NCBI RefSeq assembly: GCF_005954645.2 | Contig: NZ_CP040695.2 | Location: 124,001-188,000, forward strand | Direction of reading: 5' to 3' | Origin: Nocardioides sp. S-1144 | GTDB lineage: Bacteria > Actinomycetota > Actinomycetes > Propionibacteriales > Nocardioidaceae | DNA: 64,000 bases | Notes under the pieces: generated by a model | What the model saw: only the letters and a program-made list of their open reading frames with translations | Database searches by the model: none | What the model was told of the DNA's origin: nothing | Made by a program: the position numbers and the translations under genes | Part shown: in pieces, positions 7,239-16,593 of the stretch | How positions within the stretch are numbered: position 1 is the stretch's first letter | Layout of the letters: each line of letters starts with the position of its first letter

Positions 7239-9432
7239 TCAGCCCAGGGTGACGGCGAGCAGCGCGATGTCGTCGTCGCGGGTGCCGTGGCTCATGACGT
7301 CGAGGAGGTGGTCGCACAACTCCTCGACCGCGTGGGGTGCTGTCCCGACGGCTTCGGCGAGTCGTCCTAGGGAGTGGTCTAGGGGTTCGCCGCGGCGTTC
7401 GACCAGGCCGTCGGTGTAACCAACGACGGTGGTGCCGGGCCGTAGCGCGATCTCATGGGTGGTGCGTCGACCGGTCTGGAGCCCGAGGAGGGTGTCGTTG
7501 AGCTCGACGGGCAGGACCTCGACCGCACCGTCGGGGTGGCGGAGGACCAACGGCGGGTGGCCGGCCCCGCTCCACGTGAGTGTCCAGCCGTCGTCGTCCC
7601 TGGCCACGTGAGCGTAGACGGCGGTGGCGATGGTGGGCATGCCGAGCCCCAGGATGAGCCGGTCCACCTTCTCCAGCACGGCGGCGGGTGCGGCGAAGTC
7701 CTCGAAGGCGGCGGCGCGCAGCAGTCCCTTGAGGTGCCCCATCGCGGCGGCGGCGAGGATGTCGTGCCCGTTGACGTCACCGATTGCGATGCCAAGCCCG
7801 TCTTGGTGGAAGTCGAGGAGCTCGTAGAAGTCGCCACCGATCTCAGCGCTGCTCTCGTTGGCGAGGTAGCGTGCGGCGGACTCGATGCCGGCGACGGGGG
7901 TCAGTGCCGGCAGCAGGCTGCGTTGGAGCACCTCGGCTATTCGTGCTTGCGTCTGGTACAGGCTCGCGTTCTCCAGGATCATCCCGGCTCGGCGCCCGAG
8001 GTCGAGCGCCATGTCGACGTCGGGCTCGTTGAACGGTTGCCGGCCCGGAGACCTGACCAGCACCAGGATGTCGTGGATATGCGAGCGACCACTGAGTGCC
8101 ATGATCAGGGCCTGGCTTCCTCCCAGGGTTCGGAGGTGTTCTGCCACACCCGGTGCCTGCGAATCAGTGGCCCCGCCCAGGAGGTCGGCGGGGTCGGCGC
8201 AGTCGAGGAGCTGGACCCGGCGGTGACCTGAGAACAGGTCGGAGGCCACTTGCGTGGCGAAACCAGTCGGCAGGTCGGTGGCGAGGTCCTCGACCTGTCT
8301 CTGCCGCGCGGCGTGGCGGTGACGACTGGTCGGCTGCGTCTGGTCGTAGCGGTCGCTGGGCAGCAACAGGGCCCAGTCGGCCAGGTACGGGACCACCAAC
8401 GACAGCAACCGGGCAGTTGACTCCTCGACGTCGAGGGTGGCGGTCAGTTGGTTCATCGCCTCGATGAGGAACGACACCCGGCTGCGGGCGGACTCGGCCT
8501 CGGCGCGAGCCTCCCGTTCGGCTTCCAGGGCGCGTCGACCTTCGATCTCGGCTTCGACGCGCTGCGTGACGTCGGTCTGGATCCCGATGTAGTGCGATGC
8601 GGTCCTCGGGGTCACGCACGGGACTGAGGTCGACCTGGTTCCAGAACTCGGTGCCGTCCTTGCGGTAGTTGAGCAACGTGACGCTCACTGAGATGCCCTG
8701 CTCGACGGCCTCCCGCAACCGGCGACGTCCAGCAGCATCGGTCTCGGGTCCCTGGAGGAACCGACAGTTGCGGCCCACGGCTTCCTCGGCGGTGTATCCC
8801 GTCGTGGCAGTGAAGGCCGGGTTGACCCACACGAGTGCCTGTTCGGCGTCCAGGGCATTGGCCACGGTCACGGCCAGCGCGGTCGAGTTCAAGGCCCGGT
8901 CCCGCAGCTCGTGACCGAAGACCAGCTCACTGACCTCGGCGGTCACCGCCTCGCGGTCGATCGGGGCCTCGGCCTCCAGCAGCGCAGCCACCCGCGAGTG
9001 ACGCAGCGGGATGAGGACGACCAAGGCATGGCCATCGAGCATAGGCGCGTCCGTCATCGACATCGCAACCATCCAAAGCGGCTCCCGACGGGCACCCATC
9101 GCGCTGCGGCGCGCAGCGGACACGGCCTGACCGGCCACGGACTCCGAGCGCGCCACCCGTGACAGCGGGTGATCGGTCTCGGACAGCTCGGCGCCCTCAG
9201 GGTCGCGCAGCTCGGCTGCGTCCGACCACGCGTCCAACCCCAACGGCAGGCGCAGACCCGGGGCAAGTTGTTTGGCGATGTCGTTGGCGTGCACCACCCG
9301 CCGCGTGCCGAGGTCGACCACAAGCACCGCAGCCGGAGAATCCTCCAGAACTACGCCGAGATCATCGGTGGCACCCACGTCTACGTCCGTTCGTCGGGTA
9401 GGCCGATGCCCACTTCGGACATCATGGCCCAC
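7239..9432 (-). pseudogene. PAS-LOV-GAF-SpoIIE (PP2C) phosphatase split by a frameshift
   Basis: Two minus-strand frames together make one sensor phosphatase. The upstream part (about 9432 down to 8615) has a PAS-like domain and then a LOV domain with GRNCRFLQG, whose Cys forms the flavin adduct in blue-light receptors, plus NYRKDGTEFWNQ. The reading then shifts by one base near 8610 and continues with HYIGIQTDVT, a coiled linker, a GAF-like domain and a SpoIIE phosphatase domain (GGDFYELL, AIGDVNGHD, GYTDGLVERR, RDDDIALL). Removing one G in the GAGG around 8605 would restore one frame. Such proteins act on anti-sigma-factor antagonists. The start is uncertain: GTG at 9432 lacks a ribosome site. 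A sequencing error is the main alternative to a true pseudogene. Confidence 0.8.
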
Positions 9433-9559
9433 CTGGGCCGAGGCGCCCGTCGCCGCCAGAGGGTCGTCTACCGGCGCGCGTCCGGCAGACCCGCTCTGAG
9501 CGGCCAGCTCCCCACAGGGTTGCGCTGGCCGGCCGGCGCCTCGCGCTCCAGGTTCCCCG

Positions 9560-10195
9560 CCGCACAGACCCCGCAACTGCGGCGACCGCCATCCTGCTTC
9601 TGACCACTTTCGACATGGACGACAACGTTCTCGTCGCGCTCCAAGCCGGCGCCAACGGCTCCCTCGGTAAGTCGGCTGAGCGCCACGAACCGGTGGGGGC
9701 CGTGAGAGCAGTGGCATCGGGCGGAGCCTCGCTGTCGGCAACTGCAACAAGCGCCGTCGTCTGGCACCTAGCCCGCACGGCGGAGCAGGTTACTGCCCCA
9801 TCGAGTTGACCGTCGACGAAACGCGCAGCCTCAACGAGCTCACTGAGCGCGAGCGGGAGATCGTGGCCCGGTTGGTTCACGGACAGACAAACGATCAGGT
9901 CGCCGAGCGCTCGTTCATCTCCTCGTTCACGGTCGAGACACACGTCAACCGGGCGATGCGGAAGCTGCAGGTCTCCGACCGCGCCCAGGCTGGTCTTGGC
10001 CGCCGCGACGCCGGACGCGCCCCGCAGGTGCTCCGCGACCAGGTCGGCGTCAGTCAGGCCACCGGCGTCCTGACGGGTAGGCACAACATCGACCGCGAAA
10101 CCGCCCGGAGCGTTGATCGAACAAGCAGCTCGACGGGGTGGGGTCAGCGAGCCTGATCTCGCTCGAGGGATCCTCCAGCTAGAGCAGCACGACTA
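9560..10195 (+). pseudogene. Chimeric relic: NarL-type response regulator fused to an ANTAR tail
   Basis: Three frame segments line up. The first (about 9560-9809) reads as the end of a NarL-type receiver (AILLLTTFDMDDNVLVALQ, QAGANGSLGKSAE). After a frameshift near 9806 comes a LuxR helix-turn-helix (LTEREREIVARLVHGQTNDQ, FTVETHVNRAMRKLQ). From about 9990 the sequence switches to the C-terminus of a GAF-ANTAR protein (RRDAGRAPQVLRDQ, HNIDRETAR). After another frameshift near 10112 it ends as LIEQAARRGGVSEPDLAR with a stop near 10195. The ANTAR part is clearly paralogous to the C-terminus of the intact gene at 25076. The receiver's N-terminal half and the GAF domain are missing. Confidence 0.75.
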
Positions 10196-10318
10196 GCGCG
10201 ACCCGAGGTTCGATGAAGCGAAGTGCGCAGCGGATGTGTGGCTTCGTTCTCACGAGCTGCGAGAAGCGCAGACACCCAGGGAGATGCCCGCGGCGGATCG
10301 CGGCCTACCCTGCCCAGG

Positions 10319-10411
10319 GCCGTGTCCCTGGCTCACGCTTCGGGCCAGGGACGCGGCGACAACGCAAGGCTCCTCCTGCGGGATGGACGCCCACCCGGGT
10401 CTGGAGGCTCG
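10319..10411 (+). ncRNA. Candidate structured leader RNA, copy A
   Basis: Three consecutive hairpins lie upstream of the mini-LuxR gene at 10564. Hairpin 1 pairs 10319-10334 with 10342-10357 (16 pairs, loop ACGCTTC) and contains two G-U pairs. Hairpin 2 pairs around 10364-10380 imperfectly. Hairpin 3 pairs CGGGTC (10396) with GGCTCG (10406) around a TGGA loop. A second copy lies at 40991-41080. In hairpins 1 and 3 the differences between copies keep pairing only if this strand is transcribed. It does not match a riboswitch class I know. A rho-independent attenuator or plain duplicated DNA are the alternatives. Confidence 0.5.
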
Positions 10412-10563
10412 CGGTAACCGAGACAGTGCCCATAGGAGAGATTCCCAGTCAGCTGGGTGAGATGACGCTCCTCCGCCACCCGTCGGGGTGCCGGATGGGT
10501 GTAGTACTGGGAATGGCCCCTCGAAGCCCGACGGGTGTCCGCGGCCACGAGGAGGTCGGAGCC

Positions 10564-10866
10564 GTGAGCACCCCGTTCGAGCTCGCCGGGTGCGACCCGA
10601 CGGAGCTGTCGGAGCGTGAGCTGCAGGTGCTGCGTCTCATCACCAGCGGCAAGTCCAACGAGGAGATCGGCGCAACCCTCTATCTCGGCATCAACACCGT
10701 GAAGACCTACATCCGGACCTCGTACCGCAAGATCGGCGTCGCCACCCGGACACAGGCGGTGCTCTGGGGCGTCCATCACGGCCTGCTCGAGGGCTACACC
10801 CTCGTTGCGACCGCCGACCGCACCACGGGCGACGATCTCAGCGAACCGTTCGGCTCGTCCCTCTAG
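10564..10866 (+). CDS. HTH-only LuxR-type regulator (mini-LuxR)
   Basis: 100-residue protein that is almost entirely a LuxR/GerE helix-turn-helix: LSERELQVLRLITSGKSNEE, then LYLGINTVKTYIR and the family tail TQAVLWGVHHGLLEGY. The GTG at 10564 is chosen because the paralogue at 41236 starts with the same VSTPFE and both have an AGGAGG ribosome site; an open frame extends upstream but covers the hairpin region. No sensor domain is present, so control is probably by expression level or by partner proteins. The gene shares its upstream region with 41236, including a GATGGGTG motif exactly 70 bases before the start. Confidence 0.85.
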   Translation: MSTPFELAGCDPTELSERELQVLRLITSGKSNEEIGATLYLGINTVKTYIRTSYRKIGVATRTQAVLWGVHHGLLEGYTLVATADRTTGDDLSEPFGSSL

Positions 10867-11028
10867 TCAATCTGGACCATCTGCCGGCCCACCGATCGGG
10901 CCATGGTCACACCGGTCGAGGAAGCGGACACTTGGCGGCAGATCCACCACGCCAGGTGACTTCTCACCAGCTGGGGTGGCCTGCCAGCTCGGACGGTCGG
11001 GACGCGAGTCCCGATCCTCAGACGCAGA

Positions 11029-11055
11029 GGCCCCGGGGACATCGTCCCCGGGGCC
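11029..11055. terminator. Bidirectional hairpin terminator
   Basis: Perfect 12-base-pair stem GGCCCCGGGGAC / GTCCCCGGGGCC with a three-base loop, between two convergent genes (mini-LuxR on plus, OYE on minus). There is no T tract, as is common for GC-rich actinobacterial terminators. Confidence 0.6.
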
Positions 11056-11257
11056 GTCCTGTGTCCCGTCGCGGCTCCCATCCGGTCAGGGCGTCGGTCT
11101 GGCCGAAACCTTCGTGGGTGACCAGGCGCCAGCAGCGAGTGACCATGGACAGGGTCGATGGCATCAGGAGGCCGATCGTGTGCGGGGCGCGAGGCGCCGT
11201 CCTTCCCCGTGTCCAAGCGTCTCGGGGTGCTGCCGCGTGGTCGGGCGCTCAGCTCGA

Positions 11258-12328
11258 TCAGCTGTCGAGGAACGGGTAGTCCGTGTAGCCCTCGGCGCCG
11301 CCGCCGTAGAAGGTGTCGGGGTTCGGCTCGTTGAGCGCGGCGCCGGTCCGCCACCGAGCGGGCAGGTCTGGGTTGGCCAGGAAGGGTCGACCGACGGCGA
11401 CGGCGTCGGCGAGGTCCTTGTCGAGGATCTCCTGTGCCGATTCGCGGGTGGTGACCTCGCCGAAGCCGTCGTTGGCGAAGACCACGCCGCCGAAGGAGCC
11501 GCGTAGTTCCTGGACGAGTTCCTGCTTCGGGTCGGCGAGGATGCTGAGGTAGGCCAGTCCGAGCGGGGCGAGGCTCTCGATCAGGAGCCGGTAGGTCACG
11601 GCGACATCGGCCGGGTCCTCCTCGGTGGCGCCCTGGATGTTGTGGGCGGGTGAGATGCGGATGCCGACCCGGTCGGCGCCGATTGCCTCGGCCACCGCAC
11701 GGGTGACCTCGAGGGCGAAGCGGACACGGTGCTCGGGCGAGCCGCCGTACTCGTCGGTGCGGTGGTTGGAACCAGGCGCCAGAAACTGGTGGATCAGGTA
11801 TCCGTTGGCGGCGTGGACCTCGACCCCGTCGAGGCCGGCCGCGACGGCGTTGCGTGCGGCCTGCACGTAGCCCTCGACGATCGAGGGGATCTCCTCGACG
11901 GTGATCTCGCGCGGGGTCGGGAACGGCTTCATCCCCTCGGCGGTGAACATCTCGTCCGGGGCTGCCAGCGGGCTCGGGGCGATGATCTCCTCGCCGCCGG
12001 TGTTGTCGGGGTGGGAGATGCGACCGACGTGCATCAGCTGCGCGACGATACGGCCGCCGTTCGCGTGCACCCCCTCGGCCACCCGGCGCCACCCGGCGAT
12101 CTGCTGCTGGGTGTGGAAGCCGGGGGTGTTCAGGTAGCCCTGGCCCTCGGCGGTGGGCTGACTTCCCTCGGTGATGATGAGGCCGGCCGAGGCGCGCTGG
12201 GAGTAGTACTCGACCGCGAGGTCGCCGGGCACGGTGCCCTCGGCACGGTTGCGGGTCAGTGGCGCCATCACCAGTCGGTTCGCCAGCGTCCACGCACCGA
12301 CGGTCAGGGGGTCGAAGAGATCAGTCAT
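11258..12328 (-). CDS. Old Yellow Enzyme family alkene reductase (FMN)
   Basis: 356-residue TIM-barrel flavoprotein predicted to reduce activated C=C bonds of enones, quinone-like electrophiles or nitro compounds with NAD(P)H. Family marks include the N-terminal ANRLVMAPLTRNRA strand, AQLMHVGRISHP, and VEVHAANGYLIHQFLAPGSN with the active-site region. The C-terminus has the flavin-phosphate loop around AVGRPFLANPDL. The ATG at 12328 (MTDLFDPL) is chosen; a longer frame adds 20 unlike residues. It ends the minus-strand series XRE-cupin-OYE, with a 283-base gap before it that I cannot assign. Confidence 0.9.
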   Translation of the reverse strand: MTDLFDPLTVGAWTLANRLVMAPLTRNRAEGTVPGDLAVEYYSQRASAGLIITEGSQPTAEGQGYLNTPGFHTQQQIAGWRRVAEGVHANGGRIVAQLMHVGRISHPDNTGGEEIIAPSPLAAPDEMFTAEGMKPFPTPREITVEEIPSIVEGYVQAARNAVAAGLDGVEVHAANGYLIHQFLAPGSNHRTDEYGGSPEHRVRFALEVTRAVAEAIGADRVGIRISPAHNIQGATEEDPADVAVTYRLLIESLAPLGLAYLSILADPKQELVQELRGSFGGVVFANDGFGEVTTRESAQEILDKDLADAVAVGRPFLANPDLPARWRTGAALNEPNPDTFYGGGAEGYTDYPFLDS

Positions 12329-12611
12329 GTCTTGTGCAGCGCCCACGCCTCCGGGTCTGTTCCGGGCCGCGCCGGTGAGGAGTCTCACCGTTGCCGTCCC
12401 CGCGTGCGGCCGAACCCGCGGATCTCAGGACTGGTGGGTGCGGTGCGTCGATCGGGTCGTCGCGCACCGCTCGGCCCGACGTGGTCGAGATCGTGCGGGC
12501 CCGAGGTGTGGTCACCCGGCCGGCGATCCTCCCCGCCCCAGGCACCGGCCTGTCAAACCAGCGGCGATGCCTGCGGTCGACCCTCAACGCCCCTGACGGG
12601 AACGTCCAGGG

Positions 12612-13010
12612 TCACGTGGCGGCGTACTCGTCGTCAGTGACGGGTTGCTGCCAGTGGACGACGTCGTGGGTGTCGTCGGCCTCGTTGATGGCGAGGTGGA
12701 CCATGAGGCGGTCGGGTGCAGCGCCGTGCCAGTGCTCCTCGTCGGCCTCGAACAGGACGCGGTCGCCGGGACGGATGGTCTCGACGGGGCCGCCGCGGCG
12801 TTGGCAGAGCCCGACGCCCTCGGTGACGAACACCGTCTGGCCGAGGGGGTGGCGGTGCCAGTGGGTGCGGGCGCCCGGCATGAAGTGGACCAGGTTGGCG
12901 CTGACCCGCGACGGTGAGGGGGCGGCGGCGACGGCGTCGATGTAGACGTCGCCGGTGAACCAGTCGGCGGGTCCCTTGGCGGTGGCGGTGCTGCTTCGGG
13001 TGATGTGCAC
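12612..13010 (-). CDS. Cupin-domain protein
   Basis: 132-residue single cupin. Motif 1 is seen as GARTHWHRHPLGQTVFVTEG and motif 2 as PGDRVLFEADEEHWHGAAP, giving the His/Glu set for a bound metal. Length and layout match small stand-alone cupins that often accompany quinone or aldehyde oxidoreductases; the substrate is unknown. It begins 12 bases after the XRE regulator's stop on the same strand, so the two are probably co-transcribed. Confidence 0.85.
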   Translation of the reverse strand: MHITRSSTATAKGPADWFTGDVYIDAVAAAPSPSRVSANLVHFMPGARTHWHRHPLGQTVFVTEGVGLCQRRGGPVETIRPGDRVLFEADEEHWHGAAPDRLMVHLAINEADDTHDVVHWQQPVTDDEYAAT

Positions 13011-13021
13011 GATGTGTGCTC

Positions 13022-13930
13022 CTACGGTGTTGTGGTCGAGGTCGTTGCGGTGGGGTTCGAGGCGGCCCAGGACGCGAGGAGCCGTAGTCGGTCGTGGGAC
13101 GGTGAGCCGGGTTCGGCGGTGTAGATGTACAGCGCGAGGCCGGGTTCGGCGGTGATGGCGAGCTCTTCGTAGGCGAGGGTCAGCTCGCCGACGACGGGGT
13201 GGTGGAAGCGCTTGGTGCCGGCGCCGTGGGTGCGCACGTCGTGTGCGGCCCAGAGCCGGCGGAAGGTGTCGCTGCGGGTCGATAGCTCACCGACGAGGTC
13301 TTGCAGGCCGCGGTCGTGGGGGTCGCGGCCGGCTTCGGTGCGCATGTTGGCGACACACATCTCGGCGAAGGTGTCCCAGTCGGGGTAGAAGTCGCGCGAG
13401 GCGGGGTCGAGGAACTGGAACCGGGCGAGGTTGGGCGGGCGCCCTGGGCTCTGTTCGCGGGGCTGCTGGGGGTCGCCGGTGACGGGGGTGTAGAAGGCGC
13501 GGCCGAGGGTGTTCGTGGCGAGCAGGTTCTGGTGGGGGTCGCGGACGAAGGCGACGGCGTCGGTGATCGCCTCGAGGGTCCAGTGGAGGCTGGGCCGCGA
13601 GGTGGCCCTGCTCGGCGGGCGCCTGCGGGCTCGGGCGGAGGTGGGGATGCCGTCGGCGGCGCGGGCCAGGTCGAGGAGGTGGGCGTGCTCGGTCTCGTCG
13701 AGCTGGAGCGCGCGGGCGAGGCCGTCGAGGACGCCGGCGGAGGCGCCGGCGATCTGGCCGCGCTCGAGGCGGGCGTAGTACTCCACGCTCAACCCGGCGA
13801 GGGTGGCGACCTCGCTGCGTCGTAGCCCGGGTACGCGGCGGGAGCCGCTGGTGGGCAGACCGGCCTGGTCGGGGGTGATCCGGGCGCGGCGGGTGGTGAG
13901 GAACTCACGCACCTCCTGACGGTTGTCCAT
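13022..13930 (-). CDS. XRE-family regulator with MmyB-like ligand-binding domain
   Basis: 302-residue regulator. Residues about 1-75 are an XRE helix-turn-helix (REFLTTRRARITPDQAG, RRSEVATLAGLSVEYYARLE). The remainder is the MmyB-like PAS-type domain, with NTLGRAFYTP and a late HPVVGELTLAYEEL segment. The ATG at 13930 gives the standard MDNRQEVREFL start. This family usually represses a neighbouring oxidoreductase or transporter gene; here the candidates are the downstream cupin and the divergent MFS gene 171 bases away. A related regulator lies at 56779. Confidence 0.9.
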   Translation of the reverse strand: MDNRQEVREFLTTRRARITPDQAGLPTSGSRRVPGLRRSEVATLAGLSVEYYARLERGQIAGASAGVLDGLARALQLDETEHAHLLDLARAADGIPTSARARRRPPSRATSRPSLHWTLEAITDAVAFVRDPHQNLLATNTLGRAFYTPVTGDPQQPREQSPGRPPNLARFQFLDPASRDFYPDWDTFAEMCVANMRTEAGRDPHDRGLQDLVGELSTRSDTFRRLWAAHDVRTHGAGTKRFHHPVVGELTLAYEELAITAEPGLALYIYTAEPGSPSHDRLRLLASWAASNPTATTSTTTP

Positions 13931-14101
13931 GCCGTCAAGCCTAGGCACGACGGGCTGGGTCGCGCAGGGTCGAAGGGTGCCCTGTGAGTACACCCATCAC
14001 CAGTGACTCCCGCGCAGCCGCGGACGCGGGTTGACTTGGGGTCACGAGGTTGAGGACCGCCTGGTCCACCCTCGTTCGTCCTCGTCCTGGAAGGTCTCCT
14101 C

Positions 14102-15394
14102 GTGTCCACCTCCCCGTCTGCGCCCGCGCGATCCGGCAGCGCGCCCACGCCGTCGGCCGGGCCCCACCGCAGCGCCGGTCCCGCGCAGGCCCGGCTGCCG
14201 TTCGTCGTCTACGTCCTCGGCGCCGGGACCTTCTTGATGGGCACCACCGAGTTCATCGTCGCCGGTCTGCTGCCCGAGCTTGCGGCCGACTTCGGCACGA
14301 CGGAGGCCCGCGCGGGCCTGGCGATCACCACCTTCGCGGTCGGGATGATCCTGGGGGCGCCGGTGCTGCCGATGCTGACGCTGCGGCTGTCGCGGCGCGT
14401 CCTGCTGACCTCCGCGCTGGCCGTGTACGCCGCCGCGCACGTCGTCTCCGCAGCGACGGAGAGCTTCGGGTTGCTGCTCGCCAGCCGGTTCGTCGCCGCC
14501 GTGGCCACCGGCACCTTCTGGGCCGTCGCCGCGGTCGTGGCCGCCCGCATCGCTGGCCCCGGACGGGCCTCGACCGCGCTGGGCATCGTGCTGGGTGGCG
14601 GGATGCTCTCCACGGTGGTCGGCGTCCCGTTGGGCGCGGTCGCGGGGCAGGCGATCGGGTGGCGCGGACCTTTCTGGGCCCTCGCGGCCCTCGCGGTCCT
14701 CGCCGCCGTCGTCGTGGCTCGTCAGGTCCCGGCCGACCCGACCGGTGCGGACGCACGGCCTCGGCCGTCGGTGCGCGCCGAGGTTGCCTCGCTCCGGTCC
14801 GCGAGGCTCTGGTTGGTGCTGCTCACCTGCGCGGCGATCAACGCCGGCGTCATGTCGGTCTACAGCTTCGTCTCCCCGCTCCTCGGCGGCCGGGCTGGTC
14901 TCGGCGTCTCGCTCGTCCCGCTGGCGCTGGTGCTGTTCGGCCTCGGGACCTTCGTGGGCAACCTCGCCGGCGGTCGCCTCGGGGAGAGCCGTCCGTTCGC
15001 AGTCCTGGCCACGGCCGCGGGCGTCACCCTCGTCACCGTCGCGCTCCTGACGGTCGCCACCTCGACGGTGCCCGCCGTGCTGCTGTTCGGGCTCCTCGGC
15101 CTCGTCGGCCTCTCGGCCAACCCCGTGCTGGTCGCCCTCGCTGTCCGGTTCGGCGGTGACGGAGCAACCCTGCCGAGCGCGATGGCCACCTCGATGTTCA
15201 ACGCCGGCACCGCGGTCGGAACTGCAGTGACCGGGGCGCTGCTGACCACCTCGTTGGGCGACGCGAGCCCTGCGCTGGTCGGGGTGGTCGCCGCCGCACT
15301 GGTCCTGGTCCCGGTCATCCTCCTGGGGCGCCACGGACGGCTCGCACGAGGCGGCGCCCACCGGCGATCGCCGGCGCCCTCCGCCTCGCTGTGA
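14102..15394 (+). CDS. MFS transporter, drug/arabinose-efflux type
   Basis: 430-residue, 12-helix transporter of the major facilitator superfamily. After a Pro/Ser-rich start, helix 1 carries GTTEFIVAGLLPELAADF, typical of the AraJ/chloramphenicol-efflux branch. Motif A-like LSRRVLL lies between helices 2 and 3, and the motif C region is GIVLGGGMLSTVVGVPLG in helix 5. The GTG at 14102 is used with an upstream purine-rich stretch. It is divergent from the XRE regulator and is a likely target of it. The substrate cannot be read from sequence. Confidence 0.88.
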   Translation: MSTSPSAPARSGSAPTPSAGPHRSAGPAQARLPFVVYVLGAGTFLMGTTEFIVAGLLPELAADFGTTEARAGLAITTFAVGMILGAPVLPMLTLRLSRRVLLTSALAVYAAAHVVSAATESFGLLLASRFVAAVATGTFWAVAAVVAARIAGPGRASTALGIVLGGGMLSTVVGVPLGAVAGQAIGWRGPFWALAALAVLAAVVVARQVPADPTGADARPRPSVRAEVASLRSARLWLVLLTCAAINAGVMSVYSFVSPLLGGRAGLGVSLVPLALVLFGLGTFVGNLAGGRLGESRPFAVLATAAGVTLVTVALLTVATSTVPAVLLFGLLGLVGLSANPVLVALAVRFGGDGATLPSAMATSMFNAGTAVGTAVTGALLTTSLGDASPALVGVVAAALVLVPVILLGRHGRLARGGAHRRSPAPSASL

Positions 15395-15523
15395 CGGCAC
15401 TCGCGGGCGTGCCCCCGGGCCGCCGCCGGGCGGCGTCACAGAACCCGTGCTGATGGTGCTCGGAGCCCGCCCCGACACGCCCACCCGCTAGACCCGTCCC
15501 CACACCCGAGGAGAACCACCACC

Positions 15524-16561
15524 ATGCGAGCAACGCTCATGTACGCCGCCGGCGACGTCCGGGTCGAGACCGTCCCGGACTCGATCATCGAGCAGCCCAC
15601 CGACGTCCTGGTCCGCGTCACCGCGAGCTGCATCTGCGGCAGCGACCTGCACCCCTACCACTCCCTGCCCGCCAAGGCCGGGCCCGCCCGGATGGGCCAC
15701 GAGTTCATCGGCGTGGTCGAGGAGGTCGGCGCGGACGTCACCACCCTGACCAAGGGCGACCTGGTCGTCGCCCCCTTCGCCTACTCCGACGGCACCTGCC
15801 AGTTCTGCCGCGCGGGCCTGCACACCTCCTGCGAGAAGGGCGGCTTCTGGGACACGTTGCCCCAGGAGGGGGGCCAGGCCGAGCTCGTCCGCGTCCCCCT
15901 CGCCGACGGCACCCTCGTCAAGCTCCCCGTCGCGCCCGACTCCGAGCTCGTCCCCTCGCTGCTGACCCTCTCCGACGTCTACGGAACCGGCTACCACGCC
16001 GCCGTCCGTGGCGGTGTCAGCGCCGGCAAGAGCGTCACCGTCATCGGCGACGGCGCCGTCGGCCTGCTCGCCGTGCTCTCGGCCCAGCAGCTCGGCGCCG
16101 AGCAGATCATCCTCATGGGACGCCACCAGTCCCGCACCGACCTCGGTCGCGAGTTCGGTGCCACCGACGTCGTCGCCGAGCGCGGCGAGGAAGGCGTCGC
16201 GAAGGTCCGCGACCTCACGGGCGGTCACGGCACCCACGTGGTCCTCGAGGCCGTCGGACACATGCCCGCCTACGAGCAGGCCTGCGGCGTCGTCCGACCC
16301 GGCGGCACGATCAGCCGGGTCGGGGTGCCGCAGTACGAAGAGGCCCCCGTCGGGTTCACCTCGCTGTTCGGCGGCAACATCACCCTCACCGGCGGCCCGG
16401 CACCCACCCGCGCCTACATCGAGCAGCTCCTGCCCGCGGTCCTCGACGGCACCGTGCAGCCCGGCAGGGTGTTCGACCGCACCATCAACCTCGACGACGT
16501 CCCCGACGGCTACCGCGCCATGGACGACCGCGAGGCCCTCAAGATCCTCGTCAAGCCTTGA
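15524..16561 (+). CDS. Zinc-dependent alcohol dehydrogenase family protein
   Basis: 345-residue medium-chain dehydrogenase. The N-terminal GroES-like domain carries the catalytic zinc ligands in CICGSDLHPYH and GHEFIGVVEEVG, and a structural-zinc-like CQFCRAGLHTSC lobe. The Rossmann domain has VTVIGDGAVGLLAVLSAQQLG for NAD(P). A GAGGAGAACC ribosome site precedes the ATG. It follows the MFS gene by 129 bases on the same strand. An electrophile or alcohol detoxification role with the neighbouring OYE and cupin is inference. Confidence 0.9.
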   Translation: MRATLMYAAGDVRVETVPDSIIEQPTDVLVRVTASCICGSDLHPYHSLPAKAGPARMGHEFIGVVEEVGADVTTLTKGDLVVAPFAYSDGTCQFCRAGLHTSCEKGGFWDTLPQEGGQAELVRVPLADGTLVKLPVAPDSELVPSLLTLSDVYGTGYHAAVRGGVSAGKSVTVIGDGAVGLLAVLSAQQLGAEQIILMGRHQSRTDLGREFGATDVVAERGEEGVAKVRDLTGGHGTHVVLEAVGHMPAYEQACGVVRPGGTISRVGVPQYEEAPVGFTSLFGGNITLTGGPAPTRAYIEQLLPAVLDGTVQPGRVFDRTINLDDVPDGYRAMDDREALKILVKP

Positions 16562-16593
16562 CCCCGACCGCCGGCAGAGAGCCGGACCCGACC

